A stretch of DNA of 7,791 nt from an uncultured Desulfomonile sp. (lineage in GTDB: Bacteria; Desulfobacterota; Desulfomonilia; Desulfomonilales; Desulfomonilaceae): assembly GCA_937915285.1 (NCBI GenBank), contig CALDNG010000407.1, positions 1-7,791 of the forward strand, given 5' to 3'. Shown in pieces: positions 1 through 5,857 of this stretch; the first letter of the stretch is position 1; every line of letters starts with the position of its first letter. A model generated the notes under the pieces. It saw nothing but the letters and a program-made list of their open reading frames with translations, was not told where the DNA came from and made no database searches. A program made the position numbers and the translations under genes.

Positions 1-201
1 GCCGTCCGGGTAAACGACGACCAGCGGCCCCATGGCGCAGAAGCCGTTGCAGCCCGTCATAACTATCTGAACTTCGTCCTGAAGGTTTCTCTTCTCCAAC
101 TCCCTCTCGAGAGCTACTTTAACATCCATGGAGCCGCTAGCGATGCAACCTGTTCCGGCGCACATCATTAGCTGCATTCTGTAAAATGGGCTCGCACACA
201 T
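1..201 (-). CDS. nuoF: NuoF-like NADH dehydrogenase, flavin subunit, N-terminal fragment (runs off left edge)
   Basis: Only the first 67 codons are in the window. They encode a thioredoxin-like [2Fe-2S] domain with cysteines in the pattern C14-x4-C19 and C51-x3-C55 (around MCAGTGC and TGCNGFC). Such a domain precedes the FMN/NADH domain in HndC/HydB-type NuoF homologues of electron-bifurcating hydrogenases, but is absent from NuoF of classical aerobic complex I. The FMN, NADH and 4Fe-4S parts would lie beyond position 1 and cannot be checked. The ATG at 201-199 is chosen because a GGAG (213-210) lies 8 nt upstream and an in-frame TAG lies just before it. It is the last visible gene of the minus-strand run, 67 bp after the small [2Fe-2S] protein. 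Known role of the family: NADH oxidation, passing electrons to iron-sulfur centres. The hydrogenase-type assignment is firm; the real partner (complex I, hydrogenase or other) is open. Confidence 0.85.
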   Translation of the reverse strand, partial: MCASPFYRMQLMMCAGTGCIASGSMDVKVALERELEKRNLQDEVQIVMTGCNGFCAMGPLVVVYPDG

Positions 202-268
202 ATCCTAAACTCCGAAATAGCCAGGAATGAACTTTCTTTACATGTGGTCACAGGATGAGCGACTCTTT

Positions 269-655
269 TCAGGTCGCCATGGTTTCACTACCTATAGCCA
301 GAGCCAAATCCTCGACTACCTTTCCTCCCATGACATGCTCTTCGAAAATGCGTTTAGCCTTTGCGGCATCTAAAGTGACATATTTAACCGGGGCCGAGTC
401 TTCAAGTTCCACGGTTATCATCGGCTCCTTGGCGCAAAGTCCTGCGCATCCGGAGTTAGTGAGAATTATGTCAGTGATGTCCTTTTCAGCGATTATATCC
501 CTGAACAGTGCCATTATGTCCCTGGCGCCTGCGGCTATCCCACACGTCCCCATGTGAACAGTGATCTTGGCTCTATGATGACCTGCTCTTACACTCATCT
601 TGTTGAGCTGCTGTTCCTTGATTTTTTTTAGATCATCAACAGAAATCTTTGGCAT
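269..655 (-). CDS. Small thioredoxin-like [2Fe-2S] ferredoxin (HndB-like)
   Basis: A 128-residue protein of the thioredoxin-like [2Fe-2S] ferredoxin family found as HndB-type subunits beside NuoE/NuoF homologues in anaerobe hydrogenase and NADH oxidoreductase clusters. A charged N-terminal helix (residues 1-25) precedes the domain. The first cysteine lies in MGTCGIAAGAR (C38) and the second pair in SGCAGLCAKEP (C70, C74). The C-terminus carries the family-like stretch AKRIFEEHVMGGKVVEDL. Only three cysteines are present in the whole protein, so the fourth cluster ligand of the NuoE pattern is not visible; this GTCGIAAGAR form is, as far as I know, common in the family. The start at 655 is supported by GGGAGG (666-661) with 5 nt spacing. 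Likely cytoplasmic, transferring electrons with the neighbouring NuoE and NuoF. The 67 bp between it and nuoF show no clear terminator. Confidence 0.88.
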   Translation of the reverse strand: MPKISVDDLKKIKEQQLNKMSVRAGHHRAKITVHMGTCGIAAGARDIMALFRDIIAEKDITDIILTNSGCAGLCAKEPMITVELEDSAPVKYVTLDAAKAKRIFEEHVMGGKVVEDLALAIGSETMAT

Positions 656-677
656 AAGAGCCTCCCATAAATGCTTA

Positions 678-743
678 CCGGACGACCATCATCACCGGCT
701 CTTGCCCGACCAGAGCGAAACCGGCTGCCAATCCTTCCGGGAT
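678..743 (-). other. Open 22-codon extension of the nuoE frame after its TAG
   Basis: Directly after the nuoE TAG (746-744) the same frame continues without a stop for 22 codons, ending EPVMMVVR, to a TAA at 677-675. It has no good start and ribosome site of its own. It may be a relic of a longer C-terminus or simple chance. The surrounding 88-bp gap holds the ribosome site of the HndB-like gene and no clear hairpin. Confidence 0.2.
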
Positions 744-1259
744 CTATTGATATCCATCCAGAATACTAATGGTTTTAGGAGGATGTATATTTCCGTGAGT
801 GTCTTCACCGATCATCATGACCGGGGCCAAACCACACGCTCCAAGGCATCTTACTGCTTCAAGAGTAAAGCGACCATCATCTGATGTTTCACCTACGTTA
901 ATGCCGATATCCCTTACAATATTCTCAAGAATTTCCTTGGATCCTTTTACGTAGCAGGCGGTTCCCAGACACAGCCTGATGGTGTGTCTGCCCCTCGGGG
1001 TAATTGTAAAAAACGAGTAAAAGGTCACCACCCCGTAAATGTGAGAAGCAGGAATGTTCATGCCAACGGATAGCTTTCTCTGGACTTCCATCGGGAGGTA
1101 TCCAAACATTTCCTGGGCCTCTTTGAGCGCAGGGATCAGGTTCTGTGTGGAACCGGCGTACTTGTCTATAATTCCGTCGAGTTGCCTGAGTGTTTCGGGA
1201 GGGATGACCTCAACTGCCGCCACAACCTTCTTTTTTAATAAAGCGTCTCTTTCTTGCAC
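744..1259 (-). CDS. nuoE: NuoE-like NADH dehydrogenase 24 kDa [2Fe-2S] subunit
   Basis: 171 residues, usual length for NuoE/HndA. An N-terminal helical bundle (about 20-85, with the family stretch IPALKEAQEMFGYLP and IYGVVTFYSFF) is followed by a thioredoxin-like domain. This binds one [2Fe-2S] cluster through C97-x4-C102 (LCLGTAC) and C138-x3-C142 (RCLGACG). With NuoF it forms the NADH-oxidising unit of complex I, and the same pair occurs in bifurcating hydrogenases and formate dehydrogenases. The start is GTG (1259-1257); AGGGAG (1275-1270) lies 10 nt upstream and an in-frame TAG lies a few codons before it, so no longer version is possible. The C-terminus (HGNIHPPKTISILDGYQ) is slightly divergent from the usual LTPEKV-type ending. 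It ends in TAG, after which the frame stays open for 22 codons. Its place after a GHKL ATPase gene and before the HndB-like protein matches hydrogenase-style clusters. Confidence 0.95.
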   Translation of the reverse strand: MQERDALLKKKVVAAVEVIPPETLRQLDGIIDKYAGSTQNLIPALKEAQEMFGYLPMEVQRKLSVGMNIPASHIYGVVTFYSFFTITPRGRHTIRLCLGTACYVKGSKEILENIVRDIGINVGETSDDGRFTLEAVRCLGACGLAPVMMIGEDTHGNIHPPKTISILDGYQ

Positions 1260-1287
1260 TTTCTTAAATCTCCCTGATTCAGGCTAA

Positions 1288-1833
1288 CTAAGCCTGGTTG
1301 GTCTCTTTAATGCCCGTCCTCAGATTGTCTTCAATCAACCGTATGACGCTGGGATGGTTGAGAGGAATATCTTCAATGATCTCGCGAAGTTCCCGAGTGT
1401 CCAGGGAATAGCTCCGGTCATCACATCTATAATCGAATACGAAATCTACGTCGGCGTTCCCTTCAATCAGGCATAGAACCGATCCCGCCAGATCCCCCAT
1501 GGGCTTCCTGTCTATGTGAGACTTCTTCATAAAGGCCACCAGACTGGTTCCATGTCCCGGTTCAGAGGTCAGCGACATTTCACCATCAGCCTCCTGGACA
1601 GACTGCTGGAGCAATGAGAGTCCAAGACCGACCTTTCGGGTGGTTCTTGTTGTGACGAAAGGATCCATGACCTTATTAAGGAACTCTGGTGTCATTCCAC
1701 GTCCGTTGTCTTCAATCCCTATGGTAACTCTATCGTTGGCGCTGTCCTCTTCGACACTGATTCTGATCAGAGTTGCGCCTGCCCTTATACCGTTTTCAGC
1801 CAGGTCGAGGATGTGAAGGGAAATGTCTTCCAT
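1288..1833 (-). CDS. Stand-alone GHKL ATPase (histidine-kinase-like ATP-binding protein)
   Basis: 181 residues made almost entirely of a GHKL/HATPase_c fold. The N-box is at HILDLAENGIRAGAT (N14), the G1 box at EDNGRGM (D42, G44, G46), an ATP-lid-like segment at DPFVTTRTTRKV, and the G2 box at GLGLSLL (69-75), then PGHGTSLVA. After about residue 105 comes a family-specific tail starting SHIDRKPMGDLAGS. There is no dimerisation/phosphoacceptor (DHp) helix pair, no sensor domain and no membrane segment, so it is not an ordinary histidine kinase. Close relatives of this architecture sit in anaerobe [FeFe]-hydrogenase and NADH-oxidoreductase clusters beside PHP and DRTGG proteins; their biochemical role is not established to my knowledge. 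ATP binding is well supported, while kinase, anti-sigma or chaperone activity is a guess. The ribosome site before the ATG at 1833 is weak. nuoE follows 28 bp downstream. Confidence 0.88.
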   Translation of the reverse strand: MEDISLHILDLAENGIRAGATLIRISVEEDSANDRVTIGIEDNGRGMTPEFLNKVMDPFVTTRTTRKVGLGLSLLQQSVQEADGEMSLTSEPGHGTSLVAFMKKSHIDRKPMGDLAGSVLCLIEGNADVDFVFDYRCDDRSYSLDTRELREIIEDIPLNHPSVIRLIEDNLRTGIKETNQA

Positions 1834-1922
1834 TTCAATTCACTAAATTTCCGCCATGTAACCCCAGATACTCTTGTTCATACAATTCCAAATGCCTGCG
1901 ACCTTGCCGCTTCTTGGCGCCA

Positions 1923-2723
1923 CTAGTCAGGGCTGCGTACCTGGCGTGTTATCCTTCTGTTGGACCTGCCTGCTATGGCCAAACAAATCTCCTGGAAACT
2001 TACCTTCTCGAGAAGCGCCTCCGTGAACCCTTTACCGATATCTTCAAGGTAATGGGCGTCGAAAGATGTCACCAAGGTATAGTCCTTAGCCTGTTTAAAC
2101 CTTTTCCTGACAGACTCGAAATCCGTTCTCGGGGAAACCTCCAAGGCGTCCAGTTCAAGCCCGTCCGGAATAAACCCAAGTTGGCTGAATATGCCAAATC
2201 CCGACCTGTCAACGTGAGAGGCGATTGCCAGTCCTCCATGGGAATGGATAAGCCTGGTCACTCTCTCTGAACTTAAAGTGGTGGCGCCTATAAGCAAACG
2301 CTCGTCAAGGTCCTCCACTTCGTCGAATTCGTTAGCCACCACCTGGACTCCAAATGCGCTTTCATCGTTGAGTCCGTAAAGCCTGGCGTATATTTCTTCC
2401 TGAACACTCTGCGCATCACCCATTCCCTGGAAAATCCCCAGGATATGCGCTTCCTCCGACGTCGTTATTTCAAGGCCCGGCAGAACCAGGAGCGGTTTAT
2501 TTTCTGCCGCCCTCATGCAGGCCGCTGCGTTCCTGGCCGAGTTGTGGTCACAAATTGCAATTACGTCCAGTCCCAGGTCAAGCGCACGTCGCACAACAGC
2601 CCTTGGGGTCATGTCAGCTATTTCTGTGCAAGGCGAAAGAACCGTATGGATATGTAAATCCAGCTTGTATGTTCCGAAGTCTACCTGTACGCCCCTTTCA
2701 TACTCCCACAGACATCCTGTCAA
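1923..2723 (-). CDS. PHP-domain metal-dependent phosphoesterase
   Basis: PHP (polymerase and histidinol phosphatase) fold. The metal-binding motifs occur in order: DLHIHT (H24, H26), ICDHNS (D59, H60), PGLEIT (E85), EEAHILGIF (H93), SHGGLAIASHVDR (H162, H170) and SFDAHY (D222, H224). All expected metal ligands are present, so a trinuclear-metal phosphoesterase is likely; the substrate is unknown. Residues 100-150 form an insertion typical of the anaerobe cluster-associated group. The numbering uses the TTG at 2723, the only TTG, GTG or ATG in frame between the preceding TAG (2762-2760) and the PHP motif. It has no recognisable Shine-Dalgarno sequence, and relatives usually begin only a few residues before LHIHT, so the start is uncertain. 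Candidates are TTG 2723, CTG 2711, or translation continuing from the DRTGG gene upstream, which is in the same frame. An 89-bp gap separates it from the GHKL ATPase gene. Confidence 0.85.
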   Translation of the reverse strand: MTGCLWEYERGVQVDFGTYKLDLHIHTVLSPCTEIADMTPRAVVRRALDLGLDVIAICDHNSARNAAACMRAAENKPLLVLPGLEITTSEEAHILGIFQGMGDAQSVQEEIYARLYGLNDESAFGVQVVANEFDEVEDLDERLLIGATTLSSERVTRLIHSHGGLAIASHVDRSGFGIFSQLGFIPDGLELDALEVSPRTDFESVRKRFKQAKDYTLVTSFDAHYLEDIGKGFTEALLEKVSFQEICLAIAGRSNRRITRQVRSPD

Positions 2724-2759
2724 AGAAAGCGCCGCGGTCAGGTCGCCCGGAAGCCATTC

Positions 2760-3104
2760 CTAATCGGCTCTTCTGACCCCCATCTGGTAAAGGCGCCCAA
2801 CCAGTTCATAGGCAGTAAGGTCGCTTACCAGAATGACCACACCCTGATCCTCAGCCTTACTCAAGGTGTCGGCGTCCGGTTTGCGCCCGCCAACGATTAT
2901 TATTCCTGCCAGATTGTTCAGAAAAGCTACTGCGACAATATTCTGGTGAATCTGGAGTGTAACCCAAATATCACCCTCCTTGGCATTGGCTATCACATCA
3001 CTAAGCAGGTCACTGGCATACCCGCCTATGACATCTCTGGCCAATCCGGCCGCTGATGCTTTCGTTTCCAGATTCAGCGATTCAGCAATTTCTTTTAATG
3101 TCAT
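2760..3104 (-). CDS. DRTGG-domain protein, second copy
   Basis: 114 residues from the ATG at 3104 (118 from an alternative TTG at 3116). It is a lone DRTGG-type domain as found in the regulatory half of HPr kinase/phosphatase-like and phosphotransacetylase-like proteins, without any P-loop kinase part. The core GGYASDLLSDVIANAKEGD aligns with GGAADLMSDVLAFGAAGM of the other DRTGG gene (6789-7160). The following IIIVGGRKPDADTLSKAEDQGVVIL and LTAYELVGRLYQMGV also align with its counterpart, so the two are paralogues. The ATG at 3104 gives the family-like beginning MTLKEIAESLN; an AGGA further upstream fits neither start well. The gene follows nuoD by 23 bp, and its TAG stop is followed in the same frame by the PHP reading frame. 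Ligand and partner are unknown; a small-molecule or protein-interaction sensing role is inferred from the domain. Confidence 0.82.
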   Translation of the reverse strand: MTLKEIAESLNLETKASAAGLARDVIGGYASDLLSDVIANAKEGDIWVTLQIHQNIVAVAFLNNLAGIIIVGGRKPDADTLSKAEDQGVVILVSDLTAYELVGRLYQMGVRRAD

Positions 3105-3127
3105 CTTGAAGCCCAATATTCCTGTTA

Positions 3128-4345
3128 TTATCTGTCTACTTCAGCCAAAACAATATCGACGCTGGAAAGTATAGCGATCAGGTCTGCGAACAGACACCCC
3201 CTCGACATGGTTTGCAGGGACTGTAGATTCACAAAAGCTGGGGCGCGCCATTTGAGCCTGAACGGGTTTGGCGTTCCATCGCTGACGATGTAACATCCGA
3301 GTTCTCCCCTAGGAGACTCGATACATTCGTAATACTCTCCCGCCGGTACACAAACGCCCTTTATCACCAGCATGAAGTGGTGGATCAAGGCTTCCATTTT
3401 TGTGTAAATATCCTGCTGATCAGGGAAGATTTTTCCGGGAGCCTTTGCTCTTATCGGGCCATCTGTCAGCTTGGCAAGCGTTTGTTTGAGAATCCTGTTG
3501 CTTTCTCTCATTTCCTGTATTCGGACCAGGTACCTAGAATATATGTCGCATCCATACTGGACCGGGATATCGAAGTCGTAATTTTCGTAACCACAATACG
3601 GGGCGGTTTTACGGACATCGGCCTTGAGTCCGCTGGCCCTGAGCATCGGACCCGATACGCCCATGGCTATGGCGTCATCCAGACTGAGTACGCCAACCCC
3701 CACAGTTCTATCCATATAGATGGCGTTTTTGGTCAGAAGCGTTTCGTATTCATCCACACGTTGGTCAAAGTGATCGCAGAATTGTTTGAGTTTCTCGACA
3801 AAACCTTCCTCAAGGTCTTGGCCCACTCCACCAATTCTGATGTAGTTAGGCATCAGGCGTCCGCCTGAGGTAAGCTCAAAGAGATTCATTATCTCTTCCC
3901 GCTCACGCAACATGTAGAACAATGGAGTCATGGCGCCGATGTCATGGCCATGTGTGCCGGCCCAGAAAAGGTGACTGAAGATCCTGGACAATTCGGCCAT
4001 GATAACCCTGATTACCTGAGCCCGTTCAGGGACCTCGACATCGAGCAGCTTCTCCACACACATTGCGTAAACCAGTGAGTTTGAAGAAGCCCCCATATAG
4101 TCACATCGCTCGGTCAGAGGTATAACCTGGTGATATTGCTTGTTCTCACACGTTTTTTCAAAACCGCGGTGGAGGTAACCCAGGTATGGCACGACATTGA
4201 CTACGATCTCACCATCCAACTCTACTACGGCCCTGAAAACCCCGTGAGTGCTTGGATGATGCGGGCCGAGGTTCAGTTCCATCACTTCGCTTCTTGCATC
4301 AGGCATTTTATTGGTAACTTGCGACATGGCAGGCAGATTCCTCAC
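3128..4345 (-). CDS. nuoD: NADH-quinone oxidoreductase subunit D (49 kDa)
   Basis: 405 residues, normal for a stand-alone NuoD. It is the complex I subunit that, with NuoB, forms the quinone-reduction site at the base of the peripheral arm. Family landmarks: LGPHHPSTHGVFR (27-38), YLGYLHRGFEK (54-64), LTERCDYMGA (77-86), and the C-terminal SSVDIVLAEVDR. H34 and Y83 correspond to the quinone-headgroup His and Tyr known from other NuoD/Nqo4 proteins. The two CxxC pairs that hold Ni-Fe in related hydrogenases are absent (only one Cys in EKTCENK, none at the C-terminus), so this is complex I and not a [NiFe] hydrogenase large subunit. The start is GTG (4345), with AAGG 5 nt upstream and 8 nt after the nuoC stop; ATG 4327 is an alternative. 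It ends in tandem TAA TAA. nuoC and nuoD are separate, unlike the enterobacterial nuoCD fusion. Confidence 0.97.
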   Translation of the reverse strand: MRNLPAMSQVTNKMPDARSEVMELNLGPHHPSTHGVFRAVVELDGEIVVNVVPYLGYLHRGFEKTCENKQYHQVIPLTERCDYMGASSNSLVYAMCVEKLLDVEVPERAQVIRVIMAELSRIFSHLFWAGTHGHDIGAMTPLFYMLREREEIMNLFELTSGGRLMPNYIRIGGVGQDLEEGFVEKLKQFCDHFDQRVDEYETLLTKNAIYMDRTVGVGVLSLDDAIAMGVSGPMLRASGLKADVRKTAPYCGYENYDFDIPVQYGCDIYSRYLVRIQEMRESNRILKQTLAKLTDGPIRAKAPGKIFPDQQDIYTKMEALIHHFMLVIKGVCVPAGEYYECIESPRGELGCYIVSDGTPNPFRLKWRAPAFVNLQSLQTMSRGCLFADLIAILSSVDIVLAEVDR

Positions 4346-4353
4346 GCAACCCT

Positions 4354-4848
4354 TTATTTTGGCAAATCAGGGGTATCCTGATCCGAGCCAGCCAGAGGGA
4401 AATCCTTCCTGAGAGGATGCACATTCCACTCTTCAGGCAGCAGCAGCTTCCTGGGATCCGGGTGATTGTTGAAGGTGATACCGAACATTTCAGCGGTTTC
4501 CCGTTCATGCCAATCAGCCGTGGGCCATACACTGAAAACCGAATCCATGGAGGCGTCACCGGCCTCGTTTTCGATTGCAAATGCTTTTAGTCGCAGGCGG
4601 TTGTTGAACTTTGTGGAGTACAACTGATAGACGAGTTCGAACCTTGGCGATCCGGGCATCCTGTCTAACGCCGCCACAAAAGAGAGGTAATCAAACCTAA
4701 GATCAGGTTCGTCCCTCAAATACTTACAGATTTGAATTATTTTCTGACCGGGAACACTGACTATGACCTGCCCCCTGTAATTCTCTACTTGAATCAGGTC
4801 CGAGCCAAATCTGGAGGCCAGCTTTTCCTTGACTACATCCGGATTCAT
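4354..4848 (-). CDS. nuoC: NADH-quinone oxidoreductase subunit C (30 kDa)
   Basis: 164 residues. Family signatures sit in the second half: [13 protein letters not shown] (112-124), [13 protein letters not shown] (129-141) and HPLRKDFPL (144-152), preceded by the FELVYQLYS strand region. NuoC is a cofactor-free peripheral-arm subunit that packs against NuoD and NuoB. The ATG overlaps the nuoB stop as ATGA (4848-4845), which implies translational coupling. The short tail after HPLRKDFP ([11 protein letters not shown]) is ordinary. Length and motifs match a complete, unfused NuoC; nothing suggests decay. Confidence 0.96.
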   Translation of the reverse strand: MNPDVVKEKLASRFGSDLIQVENYRGQVIVSVPGQKIIQICKYLRDEPDLRFDYLSFVAALDRMPGSPRFELVYQLYSTKFNNRLRLKAFAIENEAGDASMDSVFSVWPTADWHERETAEMFGITFNNHPDPRKLLLPEEWNVHPLRKDFPLAGSDQDTPDLPK

Positions 4849-5354
4849 TTACCAACCACCTTGATTTCATGGATCTGCGGGTTCTTTATGGACTGCTCTC
4901 TCATCACCTTGGCGTGAAGCTGCAGGATACCGTCGAGTAGAGCCTCTGGTCTGGGGGGACAACCGGGAATGTACACGTCAACAGGCAAGTATTTGTCTAT
5001 ACCTTGTACGACCGCGTAATTCTTATAGATTCCACCGGAACATGCGCATGCGCCCATTGCTATGACCCATTTGGGCTCGGCCATTTGCTCGTAGATTCGC
5101 AATACAGCCGGTAGCATTTTCTTGGAAGCTGTTCCAGACACTATCATCAGGTCAGCGTGCCGTGGAGAAGGTCTGGCCACCTCCATTCCGAATCTTGAAA
5201 GGTCATATCTACTGACAAAGGCGGCAATCATTTCGAGGGCGCAGCAGGCCAACCCGAAACCCAAAGGCCACATTGACGACTTCCTGGCCCAGTTTACGAA
5301 CCATTCCAGGTTCGTTACATGAACAGTGTTATCCAGATGACTCTCTATTCCCAT
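4845..5354 (-). CDS. nuoB: NADH-quinone oxidoreductase subunit B (20 kDa, cluster N2)
   Basis: 169 residues, the usual length of NuoB (PSST subunit). It ligates the terminal [4Fe-4S] cluster N2 that reduces quinone. The expected ligands are all present: the adjacent pair C37-C38 (GLACCALEM), C103 in MGACACSGG, and C132 in [11 protein letters not shown]. An additional C105 follows the third ligand, a variant seen in other NuoB proteins. Other conserved stretches are SRYDLSRFG and [15 protein letters not shown]. It overlaps the end of nuoA by 10 nt; AAGGG about 9 nt before the ATG (5354) supports the start. Cytoplasmic, at the membrane interface with NuoD, NuoH and NuoA. Confidence 0.97.
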   Translation of the reverse strand: MGIESHLDNTVHVTNLEWFVNWARKSSMWPLGFGLACCALEMIAAFVSRYDLSRFGMEVARPSPRHADLMIVSGTASKKMLPAVLRIYEQMAEPKWVIAMGACACSGGIYKNYAVVQGIDKYLPVDVYIPGCPPRPEALLDGILQLHAKVMREQSIKNPQIHEIKVVGK

Positions 5355-5701
5355 TGCAGCGCACCCTTTTTCCAGACGTAAATCAAGCCTGCCAAAAGCA
5401 CCAGCACGAAAACAAGCATCTCAATGAAGCCGAAAAACATCAATTTGTCGTAAATCTTGGCCCAGGGGAACAGAAAGATCAGTTCGACGTCGAAAACTAT
5501 GAAAAGCATACCAATGATGAAGAACTTGACCGGAAACCTGTGCCTTGCCCCTCCAATCGGGTCCATGCCGCATTCATAAGGCATCAGCTTTATTGGTGTT
5601 GGATTTCTTTTTCCAAGAAGTGTTGAAAGAACTATTATAGCAGAGCCTACAAACGTGGAGACGAGAAGAATCACTAGTACCGGCAGGTAACTTTCCAGCA
5701 T
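5345..5701 (-). CDS. nuoA: NADH-quinone oxidoreductase subunit A (membrane)
   Basis: 118 residues with three predicted transmembrane helices at about 6-29, 59-79 and 88-110. The conserved loop between helices 1 and 2 reads [20 protein letters not shown] (41-60), followed by [17 protein letters not shown] (65-81), both hallmarks of NuoA/ND3. The family's conserved loop cysteine is present (C44). NuoA contacts the quinone cavity and NuoH. The start at 5701 is supported by GGAG (5712-5709) with 7 nt spacing. It is the first nuo gene of the run and lies after a 156-bp gap that contains a candidate promoter, so it probably begins its own transcription unit. It ends in TAG inside the nuoB start region. 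Confidence 0.96.
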   Translation of the reverse strand: MLESYLPVLVILLVSTFVGSAIIVLSTLLGKRNPTPIKLMPYECGMDPIGGARHRFPVKFFIIGMLFIVFDVELIFLFPWAKIYDKLMFFGFIEMLVFVLVLLAGLIYVWKKGALQWE

Positions 5702-5857
5702 CGCACTACTCCGTAACTTGCCATGGTCCCCCGAGAGTGAACAAAATATTTTGGAGCCATTTAAAAGAAGATTGATTGTTTAAGTCCGTCTGCTTAACAA
5801 CATTTCCAGATTAGAATAACGCAAGGACATAGTCAACATTTTTCTCCCGACTTTTTG
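5702..5857 (-). promoter_or_regulatory. Intergenic leader and probable promoter region of the nuo genes
   Basis: This gap between the CBS-ATPase gene and nuoA is the longest in the minus-strand run and is A/T-rich. On the minus strand, TTGACT (5836-5831) is followed by two overlapping -10 candidates: TCTAAT (5815-5810, spacer 15) and TAATCT (5813-5808, spacer 17). Transcription would start near 5802 and leave a leader of about 100 nt. An imperfect inverted repeat (5776-5800) covers the region just after the predicted start. A 12-bp perfect palindrome CAAAATATTTTG lies at 5742-5753. No rho-independent terminator with a T tract follows the CBS-ATPase gene; CCCG...CGGG near 5840-5868 lacks a U tail. 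Readthrough from the upstream unit is therefore possible as well. Confidence 0.45.
5776..5800. repeat. Imperfect inverted repeat downstream of candidate nuo promoter
   Basis: On the plus strand, TTGTTTAAG (5776-5784) and CTTAACAA (5793-5800) are inverted copies apart from one extra T, separated by 8 bp. It would lie at about +2 to +27 of the predicted nuoA transcript. It could be a repressor operator or an RNA hairpin. The half-site resembles the TTGTTAA arm of Rex (NADH/NAD+ sensor) operators in some bacteria, but Rex sites have a spacing of about 4 bp, so the match is only to the arm. Confidence 0.4.

Noticed and set aside
1773..2270. 165-codon plus-strand reading frame
   Set aside because: It lies opposite PHP and the GHKL ATPase, both with full motif sets. 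Its translation resembles no family I know and has no ribosome site, so it is an antisense shadow.
2661..2762. Pyrrolysine or selenocysteine insertion joining DRTGG and PHP
   Set aside because: TAG ends most other genes in the window as an ordinary stop, no recoding element is recognisable, and selenocysteine would need TGA.
3377..3868. 163-codon plus-strand reading frame
   Set aside because: Entirely antisense to conserved nuoD; a shadow frame.
3128..4345. Possible [NiFe]-hydrogenase large subunit in place of NuoD
   Set aside because: The two CxxC nickel-ligand pairs are missing, and the quinone-site His and Tyr and the NuoD C-terminus are present.
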